From the NCBI GenBank assembly GCA_030671905.1, contig DAOVHK010000093.1, positions 1 to 5,604 of the forward strand: 5,604 nt of DNA, given 5' to 3'. The stretch is from Clostridia bacterium (lineage in GTDB: Bacteria; UBA6262; WVXT01). Below, piece by piece: positions 1 through 5,598 of the stretch (its first letter is position 1; each line of letters starts with the position of its first letter). The notes beneath the pieces were generated by a model, which was not told where the DNA came from, did not search any database, and saw nothing but the letters and a program-made list of their open reading frames with translations. The position numbers were made by a program, and so were the translations under genes.

Positions 1-995
1 CTCGCCAGGACTCCCACTTGGGGATAGAGAGGAGCAAAGGGAATTGCCCTCAGGTCAGCTGAGCCAGTAGCAGTAAGACCAACAAGAACTATCTTATCTT
101 TGAAATCGGAAAGCCTGACAACAGGCTCTTCGCCGATTTCTGCTTGCTTGTATGACTGCAGAACTTGAACAAAGTCGCTCGTCCACAGACTTTCAATACT
201 ACCCGGATAGTTTACTAACATCTGCCCTTCCCTGTCTACCGGTATCTTTATATCTCCCAACTGAGAACCTTTCAATTCAATGTACTGTCCTGGGATGACC
301 CTGATGTTATTCTTTTCCACACCCAGGTAATCGGAAACAAGTTTCAGACTCAAGGAAGGATAGAGCCTCGCCTGGTATTCCATTACCAGAGGGACTCTAC
401 GGGTAGTTCCATCCATATCGGGTCGCACGTTGACAAAGCCTGTTCCTTTCATATTGGCTGCCAAATCTATTATGGGAAGCGTTGCTTCGCTTGCCTGAAT
501 GAAGCGGTCTTCCTCTCTTATTTGATAATTTAAGGCAAACTCCTCTATGTTAAGCTGCGGATCTATTTCACCCCTCACTTCTTTCTCTTCTTTCATAGTA
601 AAGAAGAAGGGGTAATAAACATTACCTGCTTTCTTAGTAGCCCTAGCAAAAAAGCGGTCATCTTCTGGAAAATCAGTAACAGGCTCTGTGAACAGCACAT
701 CGTAACCAATAACTCGGGGCTTATACTGAGAAAGAGCATGGAGTAGAGCTGCATGGTATCTCCTTCGCCAGGGCCATCTTCCCAGGACTTTAATCGACTC
801 ATCTCCCATAAAGACAATCTGTATCACAGGGTTAATCTTCTTCTCACCCCTGAGTTGGAAGCGATAATCCTGAGTTCTCAATTCAAAAGACTCACCCACC
901 CCCAATAAATATAGAACAGTGACTACTCCGGCCACAGCTATACTAAGCAATAGCCCAATGCGGTGAGGAAAAATTAGACTCCAAATTTTTCCCAT
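1..995 (-). CDS. CHASE2-domain membrane sensor protein, N-terminal part (runs off the window)
   Basis: An open frame of 331 codons reads from ATG at 995 to the left edge with no stop, so the gene is truncated here. Residues 12-32 form a membrane anchor (GLLLSIAVAGVVTVLYLLG). The CHASE2 extracytoplasmic sensor domain follows, at about residues 35-331. Its recognisable motifs are the GRWPWRRRYHAALL segment (about 72-85), VIGYDVLFTEP (95-105), GFVNVRPDMDGTTRRVPL (186-203) and KIVLVGLTATGSAD (301-314). In this family CHASE2 is an N-terminal input domain, usually followed by about three transmembrane helices and an output domain such as an adenylate/guanylate cyclase, histidine kinase, Ser/Thr kinase or phosphatase; that part lies left of position 1. 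The gene follows the barrel gene after 97 bases, with no terminator T-run between them, so co-transcription is likely. No Shine-Dalgarno is visible before the ATG. An in-frame TTG at 1019, preceded by AAGAGAA, is an alternative start adding eight residues (NNYFKKF after the initiator). The CHASE2 assignment is firm; the output function is unknown. Confidence 0.9.
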   Translation of the reverse strand, partial: MGKIWSLIFPHRIGLLLSIAVAGVVTVLYLLGVGESFELRTQDYRFQLRGEKKINPVIQIVFMGDESIKVLGRWPWRRRYHAALLHALSQYKPRVIGYDVLFTEPVTDFPEDDRFFARATKKAGNVYYPFFFTMKEEKEVRGEIDPQLNIEEFALNYQIREEDRFIQASEATLPIIDLAANMKGTGFVNVRPDMDGTTRRVPLVMEYQARLYPSLSLKLVSDYLGVEKNNIRVIPGQYIELKGSQLGDIKIPVDREGQMLVNYPGSIESLWTSDFVQVLQSYKQAEIGEEPVVRLSDFKDKIVLVGLTATGSADLRAIPFAPLYPQVGVLA

Positions 996-1031
996 AAATT
1001 TTTTAAAATAATTGTTCAATTTCTATTCTCT

Positions 1032-1089
1032 TGGTAGTTGCAACTTTTAAGTTGCGAATTTAAACGCAGGCTGAAGCTTGCGATTACCA
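1032..1089. repeat. Paired-hairpin intergenic element B
   Basis: Two short hairpins fill most of the gap between the barrel and CHASE2 genes. Hairpin 1 (1040-1055) is GCAACT, loop TTTA, AGTTGC, with a perfect 6-bp stem. Hairpin 2 (1065-1082) is CGCAGGC, loop TGAA, GCTTGCG, a 7-bp stem with one G-T wobble read on the plus strand; that pair becomes a C-A mismatch in the minus-strand transcript. The hairpin centres are 26 bp apart. The pair is bounded by inverted ends, TGGTAGTTGC at 1032-1041 and GCGATTACCA at 1080-1089, which match as an inverted repeat at 8 of 10 positions. No T-run follows either hairpin on either strand, so it does not look like an intrinsic terminator. It may be a REP/BIME-like palindromic repeat or an mRNA-stabilising structure; the sequence alone does not decide. 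Confidence 0.6.
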
Positions 1090-1092
1090 TTC

Positions 1093-3012
1093 TTAAAAAC
1101 TGTAGCTAAGCCTGGTGACAAATCCATGACCCTCGTAGTTATTTGAAGAATCCTCTGCATCTCTATAAGCATTCAGCTCGTAGCCTAAATTTAAAGTCAG
1201 TCCCGTTCTAAAACTGTAACTAAATTCAAGGCTGGCATCTGTAGTAACATTATCTACCGACATTAATACATCATTACTCTTTGCCACAACCAGAGTTCCC
1301 CATGTGGAGATTGTAAGCCTCTGGGGAATAACCCCCCAGTTCACACTAACACTATAAGATTGGGACTTATCTATTGATTTGTCATCCAGGTCCTTTGTCC
1401 GAGTAAGAGTAATCCCTGAAGTGACTGAGAGTGCCTGAGTCAGGCTACTCGTCAAACTGAAGCTTCCTGTGAGAGTAGAGAGGTCGTGAGAAGAATCAGT
1501 CTTGTCGCGGAAATCGGACAACTGCCCGCTGGAGTAAAGACTGAGATTTTGCAGACTCTGGGAAAGTCCCAAAGAGAAAGTTTGAGTGTTGTTTTCCAGT
1601 GCAGAACGAGGCTTACCCAGCATTTGATTCAAAGAGTAACCTATGTTCATATCTGGCAAATTATCTATATCGAAATCTACAGCTCCTGTAAGAATGGACT
1701 GGGTGGAAGTGACCTCTGACGGGTCTCCAGTGAGATTATCTCTGTATTCGTTAAAGCCTAAAGAAAGATTGGCAAAACTTATACCCTGGTAACCTGTAAG
1801 AAGTTCATAACCGGCTCTATCATTGGTAACCCCAGGACTGGCTAATGAGAAAAAATTGGGTTCAATCCTTTCATAAGCTGCCTCAAAAGAGAATTCTTCC
1901 CTCTCTAATGATGATCCGAACTTAAAACCATAATCCTTAACTTTCGCCGTGTCCTCCCAATAATTACTGTAAGCATACTCACCATTCAATTCTATTCCGC
2001 CACCCGATTCCCAATCAAGACCTATTCCCCATACTCCGTTCTTCACCGGAGTCAAAGTGGGCCCCCATTCGTCCTTATCCTCATCCAGGGATTTTTCATT
2101 ATCGTCACTGAAGCTATAAGAAGTATTAATAGTAAAATTTCGTGACAATTCCACCTTCTCCTGTATCCCATAGACATAGCGAGAGAAAGTCCCATCTGTA
2201 GAAGTTGAGCCCTTAACTGCCTCTTCTGAACGGGCAATGACCAGACCAGTGGAGAACCTCCCCTCAGTAACTATAGCCCCTCCCAGCGCACCCAGTCCAT
2301 ATAGAGTGAGCGGAGAGAAACTGGGCATAATATCCCCTGCTGATAAGGTAAAAAGTGGACTGTAATAGTTGAACAGGATTGTATCCAGCTCAAACTTATC
2401 ATCAACGGTATGGTACGTGTAAACATTTAACGAAAAAGCTCTGTCAAAGAAGCGGCCAATTAAATTCAGGCTGATATTACCTGTATAATCTTCCCACTGT
2501 TCACGAGAACTGTTCTCATAAGAGGTAATAAAATTTCCGCCAATTTTAAATGGCAAAGGCGCCTTGGGAGCTACGGTAATGGGCATAACGCTAAAATCGT
2601 AATAATCGCTGGAGAAGATAGTCTCTTTCAGATAGGTGAGAAAAATTTTCCAATAGTAGGTGTCAGAATAGTTGCCTGGAACCTGAAAGGGAATGTAAAG
2701 GGAAACAGTCCCCCCAGCCTCAACATCCACCCTGCCCCTTATAGAGTCAGTCTTTGTCAGATAGTTCTTCTCGGCATCGTAGATTTCGGCTCGCAAAAAG
2801 TATTCCCCTGCTGTCCATTTTTCTGTCCCTGTATTTATCAGGATTAGCTGAAAAGTCAGTTTCTCTCCTGCTTTAACCGGGTGGGGCGAAGGGACTGCTA
2901 ACTGAACCTTTCCCACATAAGAACCATAGGCGTGGGAAGGCAAAAGGGACAAAAAAACAAGAAAACATAGAGAAAAGATAAAAAAATGAAAAAGCGAATT
3001 GTATTGCTTCAA
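1093..3012 (-). CDS. Outer-membrane beta-barrel protein with N-terminal Ig-like domain
   Basis: The 639-residue product is not a family I can name. Residues 1-30 are a Sec signal peptide, with a long hydrophobic core and a likely cleavage near PSHA-YG. Residues about 33-148 form an Ig-like beta-sandwich (VKAGEKLTFQLILINTG, then EYFLRAEIYD, then GGTVSLYIPFQVPGNY). From about 155 to the end it is almost entirely alternating polar/hydrophobic strands separated by D/N/S/G-rich turns, and it ends in RLSYSF, a terminal-Phe signature of outer-membrane barrels recognised by the BAM machinery. At around 20 residues per strand and turn, the 485-residue region would give roughly 22-24 strands (an estimate). 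Two conserved-looking blocks at the barrel start are GDIMPSFSPLTLYGLGALGG (about 227-246) and RSEEAVKGSTSTDGTFSRY (about 261-280). An acidic loop (DDNEKSLDEDKDEW, about 304-317) might bind cations. The start is TTG; an in-frame TAA lies two codons upstream, and no Shine-Dalgarno is visible. The gene heads the second operon, behind its own promoter and a structured leader. It could be a transporter, secretion channel or surface receptor. Confidence 0.87.
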   Translation of the reverse strand: MKQYNSLFHFFIFSLCFLVFLSLLPSHAYGSYVGKVQLAVPSPHPVKAGEKLTFQLILINTGTEKWTAGEYFLRAEIYDAEKNYLTKTDSIRGRVDVEAGGTVSLYIPFQVPGNYSDTYYWKIFLTYLKETIFSSDYYDFSVMPITVAPKAPLPFKIGGNFITSYENSSREQWEDYTGNISLNLIGRFFDRAFSLNVYTYHTVDDKFELDTILFNYYSPLFTLSAGDIMPSFSPLTLYGLGALGGAIVTEGRFSTGLVIARSEEAVKGSTSTDGTFSRYVYGIQEKVELSRNFTINTSYSFSDDNEKSLDEDKDEWGPTLTPVKNGVWGIGLDWESGGGIELNGEYAYSNYWEDTAKVKDYGFKFGSSLEREEFSFEAAYERIEPNFFSLASPGVTNDRAGYELLTGYQGISFANLSLGFNEYRDNLTGDPSEVTSTQSILTGAVDFDIDNLPDMNIGYSLNQMLGKPRSALENNTQTFSLGLSQSLQNLSLYSSGQLSDFRDKTDSSHDLSTLTGSFSLTSSLTQALSVTSGITLTRTKDLDDKSIDKSQSYSVSVNWGVIPQRLTISTWGTLVVAKSNDVLMSVDNVTTDASLEFSYSFRTGLTLNLGYELNAYRDAEDSSNNYEGHGFVTRLSYSF

Positions 3013-3037
3013 TTTTATTTATGGTCGAACATCTCTG

Positions 3038-3094
3038 CCTGCTAGCAAAAGCAGGGAAGAGCAAATTTCATGTAAGAATAACAGAGTGTTATCC
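3038..3094 (-). promoter_or_regulatory. Structured 5' leader of the barrel gene (two hairpins)
   Basis: The transcribed region between the promoter and the barrel start folds into two local stems on the minus strand. Hairpin 1 (3094-3076) is GGATAACA, loop CTC, TGTTATTC: 8 bp with one G-U wobble. It takes up the last part of the GGAGGAT sequence at 3097-3091. Hairpin 2 (3055-3038) is CCTGCT, loop TTTGCT, AGCAGG: a perfect 6-bp GC-rich stem. I do not recognise a known riboswitch class; in particular the conserved blocks of the GEMM cyclic-di-GMP aptamers are absent. The leader may affect translation or stability of the barrel mRNA, but the stems are short and could be chance. Confidence 0.35.
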
Positions 3095-3109
3095 TCCATT
3101 TTTTGTTTC

Positions 3110-3138
3110 AAATTAACATATTTTATAGATTATGTCAA
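3110..3138 (-). promoter_or_regulatory. Putative sigma-70-type promoter for the barrel/CHASE2 operon
   Basis: On the minus strand a perfect -35 hexamer TTGACA (3138-3133) is followed, after 17 bases, by TAATTT (3115-3110). TAATTT matches the -10 consensus at only 3 of 6 positions, but it has an extended -10 TG one base upstream (TGT then TAATTT). The region between is AT-rich. Transcription would start near 3103, leaving a leader of about 90 nucleotides before the barrel TTG. Its position directly after the terminator of the preceding operon supports a real promoter. The weak -10 is the main doubt. Confidence 0.6.
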
Positions 3139-3139
3139 T

Positions 3140-3170
3140 AAAAAACCCCTGTATTCACCGAATACAAGGG
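3140..3170 (-). terminator. Intrinsic (rho-independent) terminator after the FecR gene
   Basis: Reading the minus strand, CCCTTGTATTC (3170-3160) pairs with GAATACAGGGG (3156-3146) across a GGT loop. The stem is 11 bp with one T-G wobble, and it is followed at once by six Ts (3145-3140). It lies about 34 bases after the FecR stop codon. It should end the CARDB/FecR transcript. The plus-strand reading has only a short TTTT several bases away, so the terminator is mainly one-directional. Confidence 0.9.
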
Positions 3171-3203
3171 CTACTTTTCAATAAAAAGGTACCTATCCCC
3201 TTT

Positions 3204-4235
3204 CTATCTTTTAAATTTGAATCTCAGAGTCTTCTCTCCCTCCTCATCCCTAATCTTCAGAATCAAATCTTTCTCCTTTGCTGGAACTATATTAATATCA
3301 GCAATTGCTGAATCCAGGTCAGAATATGTGGCTGAAACAGTCAATTTCTCAGAACGGGAATCTTTCAACATAACCTCTGCCCAGCCTCTTTTCAACACCA
3401 CTCTTGCCGGAAAAGTTTTCCAGCTCCTCCCCCTGTCCAGAGAGAACTGGACTGTCCCTGATGTAGAAGTGAGGAGAATTTCCTCTTTAAAGTCTAAATT
3501 TCGATTATCCTTGCTATCCAGAGCCTCAATAGTAAGCCAAAAAGGAAGACCCGCCACCTGTGGAGAAGATTCCAACTCTACCTTTAAACTTCCTTTTATC
3601 TCCACTTCTTTCTCCCACTTAGGTTCAAGTTCAAGGTCGACTTCCTGGGGTGGCTGTGGGGCCTGGTTCGGCTGCACCACTGTCTTCTTAGCCTCAGTTA
3701 ATGTCACACTTCCCAGCTCATTCCACACCTCCACAATCCCTTTATATACCAGAACAGTAGTAAGTCCACTCTTCCTTACATTGGTATTAAATTCCGTCCC
3801 CCTCACAGCAGCCACTGCCACCGGCGTATGCATCTCAAATTTAATTCCCTCTATCATAATTTTTGAGAAAATCTCACCAATAAGCAGGTCGATAGCATTC
3901 TTCATCTCCCTCTCTTCTGTTATCTGGATAGTAAAAGTAGAACTCTCGTTAATCTTCAATTCTATACCATTGGCGAAAGTAATCCCTGCTCGAGAATTTG
4001 CACCTGTCTTCAGCTGGTCGCCCTCGTAGAGGAACATCCCTTTTCTCGCCTTTACCCACTTCTCTGTTCCATGAGGAAAGACCTCTAATGTCCCTGAGAT
4101 AGAAGTAACAATAGCCGCCACATTCGTCTTCTCCTCGGCCCGACAAGTGGTAGTATAAATAAGTGAAAAAACCAAGAGAGATACCACCACTATGGCGAAT
4201 CCCAAAAATACTTTTTTACTTTTCCACCCGTTCAC
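3204..4235 (-). CDS. Exported FecR-domain protein with C-terminal Ig-like domain
   Basis: The chosen GTG at 4235 gives 343 residues. AGAGG lies 8 bases upstream, correct Shine-Dalgarno spacing; the alternative GTG at 4244 adds three residues (initiator, Glu, Lys) but overlaps that motif. A signal peptide (K-rich start, core FLGFAIVVVSLLVFSLIY) ends near CRA-EE. The FecR domain spans about residues 37-175: VTSISGTLEVFPHG, then EGDQLKTGANSRAGITFANG, then the diagnostic AAVRGTEFNTNV and TTVLVYKGIVEVW. A Pro/Gln-rich linker (QPNQAPQPPQ) leads to an Ig-like domain at about 213-317 (AGLPFWLTIEALDSKDN, LLTSTSGTVQFSLD), a type common in large surface proteins. A charged tail ends in LRFKFKR. In the classical Fec system FecR is an inner-membrane sigma regulator with a cytoplasmic N-terminus; here the FecR fold follows a signal peptide directly, so a periplasmic or surface sensing or scaffolding role is more likely. 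No lipobox is present: the Cys before the cleavage region lacks the L-x-A/G context. It is the last gene of its operon. Confidence 0.92.
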   Translation of the reverse strand: MNGWKSKKVFLGFAIVVVSLLVFSLIYTTTCRAEEKTNVAAIVTSISGTLEVFPHGTEKWVKARKGMFLYEGDQLKTGANSRAGITFANGIELKINESSTFTIQITEEREMKNAIDLLIGEIFSKIMIEGIKFEMHTPVAVAAVRGTEFNTNVRKSGLTTVLVYKGIVEVWNELGSVTLTEAKKTVVQPNQAPQPPQEVDLELEPKWEKEVEIKGSLKVELESSPQVAGLPFWLTIEALDSKDNRNLDFKEEILLTSTSGTVQFSLDRGRSWKTFPARVVLKRGWAEVMLKDSRSEKLTVSATYSDLDSAIADINIVPAKEKDLILKIRDEEGEKTLRFKFKR

Positions 4236-4243
4236 TTTTTCCA

Positions 4244-4248
4244 CCTCT
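4244..4248 (-). promoter_or_regulatory. Ribosome binding site that decides the FecR start
   Basis: AGAGG on the minus strand (4248-4244) sits 8 bases before GTG at 4235. It immediately follows the last base of the paired-hairpin repeat at 4249. It favours GTG 4235 over the in-frame GTG at 4244, whose first bases overlap the motif. It is the clearest Shine-Dalgarno in the window. Confidence 0.65.
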
Positions 4249-4302
4249 GGTCGGGCACCGTTTACGGTGCCATTCGGTCAGGCACTCTTTAGAGTGCCAC
4301 TA
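4249..4302. repeat. Tandem 27-bp paired-hairpin intergenic element A
   Basis: Two 27-bp units lie head to tail (4249-4275 and 4276-4302), each beginning with GGTC on the plus strand. Each contains a perfect 7-bp hairpin with a TTTA loop: GGCACCGTTTACGGTGCC at 4254-4271 and GGCACTCTTTAGAGTGCC at 4281-4298. The stems share GGCAC/GTGCC and differ only at the two loop-proximal pairs, changed on both sides so that pairing is kept. The outer unit ends in CTA, which supplies the TAG stop codon of the upstream CARDB-protein gene. The inner unit abuts the FecR ribosome binding site. The spacer is therefore almost wholly repeat. No T-run follows, so it is not an intrinsic terminator. It could act as an mRNA stabiliser or a translational modulator, or be a mobile palindromic repeat. 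Confidence 0.8.
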
Positions 4303-5598
4303 TTTCACTACTTCTATTTCCACACCAACAACCTTTGCCTTCCCCTGTTCAAGCTTCTCCAACTCCTCACCAATATCTCCCTGGGGAATGAGGGTTACCT
4401 CCTTAAGCGTGTAGCCTTCCAACTCCTTTAAAATCTCCAAATCCCTTATGAATCTCTTAATAATTTTCCATACTTCCCAGGGTTCATAGCGTCTATACTC
4501 CGGGGTTAAAGTAAACACTTCAGTAAGCATATTATTCTTTATATTGTCATCGGGAAAATCTATTGCCGCACTGACAATGACCATCTTTTGTTTAACCGCT
4601 CCACCCAGAAAGGTCAAAGTTTCCTCTTTGCCGGTGTTAATGAAATTCAATAACTGATAGGGAATAACCGGCACGCCATTAACGTAGAGATTGACACGAG
4701 TATTGGAAATCGCCATTCCTCCCTGATTCTTCACTAAAACATTGAATTTTAGCTCGCCTGCTGTGCTCTCCTCATCCAGGAGAATGTCAGTCACAGCCAA
4801 ATCTTTTGTAGTGACAGAAGGAGCTGTCTCTTTGAGAGTAAAGGAGAAAGGAATAGGCGTTTTGGCAACCACATTTCCTTGACTATCCAGCCCCTCCACT
4901 TTCCACCAGTAGATAACACCTCCTGCCAGTTTCTGGCGGGGGTCTCGAGGACTGGTAGGATACTGGAAGTAGGTTGTAACTGGGTGGGGATATCCGTCTC
5001 TCCCTGTCTGAAAGAGACAGTTATAGAATCCTTTATCATCATCAATATAGACCCTATACTTTGTAGCCCCAGAAGAGACCCACCTGAAAGTCAAAGGCTT
5101 ATCAATTAAACCCCTGGCTCCATTGACAGGATATGAGAGGGTAATCGAGGGCGAATAGATATAAAAGACCATGTACTCACTTGCTTCCGGAGAATCGCTT
5201 TGTCTACCGGCAGTTACTTTTGCAAGATAAAAATATTTGCCGGGACTTTTATAAAACCGGCTAATTGGTATATTTCTTATGCTGGAACTGCCCTCTCCCA
5301 TATTTCCCACTGCAGAATTCCCTGTATGTTTGAAGACTTGTTCGCCATTTGAACTGTAAACATAAAACTCAAAATATATCCTATCCACGAGTTCCCTGTT
5401 ATAACAAGTAACAGAAAAACCAATCTTTTCACTTGAGGAGTAGGTCGTCCGCTCCTTGCCCGCAGAATCGAAAACCGATATATCTTCAATTTGTATATTT
5501 TCTGAAATTGTAGTTATTGGTTGTGCCCTTATAATACCCACGAAAATTATTATAAGCAGAATTGTCAAACCAATAGATAAAACTCTTCTATTTACCAT
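4300..5598 (-). CDS. Secreted multidomain protein with Ig-like, fibronectin-like and CARDB domains
   Basis: This 432-residue protein has a Sec signal peptide (MVNRRVLSIG then LTILLIIIFVGIIRA) with likely cleavage at IRA-QP, which supports the ATG at 5598. Only six bases precede it in the window, so its ribosome site and promoter cannot be judged. After cleavage come three beta-sandwich modules: residues about 35-148 (ends PGKYFYLAKVTAG, EYMVFYIYSP); about 150-256, fibronectin-like, with SYPVNGA, LTFRWVSSGATKYRVYI and YWWKVEGLDSQGN; and about 264-365, a CARDB domain (DLAVTDILLD, KFNVLVKNQGG, RVNLYVNGVPV, DDNIKNN). CARDB is an adhesion-type Ig-like fold found in bacterial and archaeal surface proteins. 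A C-terminal segment with a predicted amphipathic helix (WEVWKIIKRFIRDLEILKELEGY, about 374-396) and a short charged tail complete it. No catalytic motif is visible, so a binding, adhesion or scaffold role is inferred. The FecR gene follows after 64 bases with no terminator, so they are probably co-transcribed. Confidence 0.88.
   Translation of the reverse strand: MVNRRVLSIGLTILLIIIFVGIIRAQPITTISENIQIEDISVFDSAGKERTTYSSSEKIGFSVTCYNRELVDRIYFEFYVYSSNGEQVFKHTGNSAVGNMGEGSSSIRNIPISRFYKSPGKYFYLAKVTAGRQSDSPEASEYMVFYIYSPSITLSYPVNGARGLIDKPLTFRWVSSGATKYRVYIDDDKGFYNCLFQTGRDGYPHPVTTYFQYPTSPRDPRQKLAGGVIYWWKVEGLDSQGNVVAKTPIPFSFTLKETAPSVTTKDLAVTDILLDEESTAGELKFNVLVKNQGGMAISNTRVNLYVNGVPVIPYQLLNFINTGKEETLTFLGGAVKQKMVIVSAAIDFPDDNIKNNMLTEVFTLTPEYRRYEPWEVWKIIKRFIRDLEILKELEGYTLKEVTLIPQGDIGEELEKLEQGKAKVVGVEIEVVK

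Noticed and set aside
593..817. A 74-codon minus-strand open frame inside the CHASE2 gene
   Set aside because: It is in another frame of the CHASE2 coding region, whose own frame carries the conserved GRWPW and DVLF motifs here.
2873..3064. A 63-codon minus-strand frame over the barrel start
   Set aside because: It reads the signal-peptide region in another frame. The barrel frame gives a proper signal peptide and Ig-like domain.
3013..3109. Cyclic-di-GMP (GEMM) riboswitch in the barrel leader
   Set aside because: The hallmark conserved aptamer blocks are not present; only two short unrelated stems are seen.
3217..4029. A 270-codon plus-strand open frame antisense to the FecR gene
   Set aside because: It starts with TTG and lies wholly opposite a gene with clear FecR motifs. 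Its translation is Ser/Thr/Pro-rich without domains, as expected of an antisense shadow.
4130..4160. Lipoprotein signal in the FecR protein (Cys near the end of the signal peptide)
   Set aside because: The residues before the Cys are Thr-Thr-Thr, lacking the lipobox Leu-x-Ala/Gly pattern. Cleavage at the later CRA-EE fits better.
4254..4298. Hairpins upstream of the FecR gene as a terminator
   Set aside because: Neither hairpin is followed by a T-run on either strand; a real terminator with six Ts is present only after the FecR gene.
4249..4302. Start of a CRISPR array, because of two regularly spaced palindromic repeats
   Set aside because: There are only two units, with no unique spacers between them and diverged stems. 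The units are contiguous, not separated by spacer sequence.
4163..4431. Two overlapping plus-strand open frames of about 80 codons across the FecR/CARDB gene junction
   Set aside because: They run through the hairpin repeat and antisense to two well-supported genes, and show no recognisable domain.
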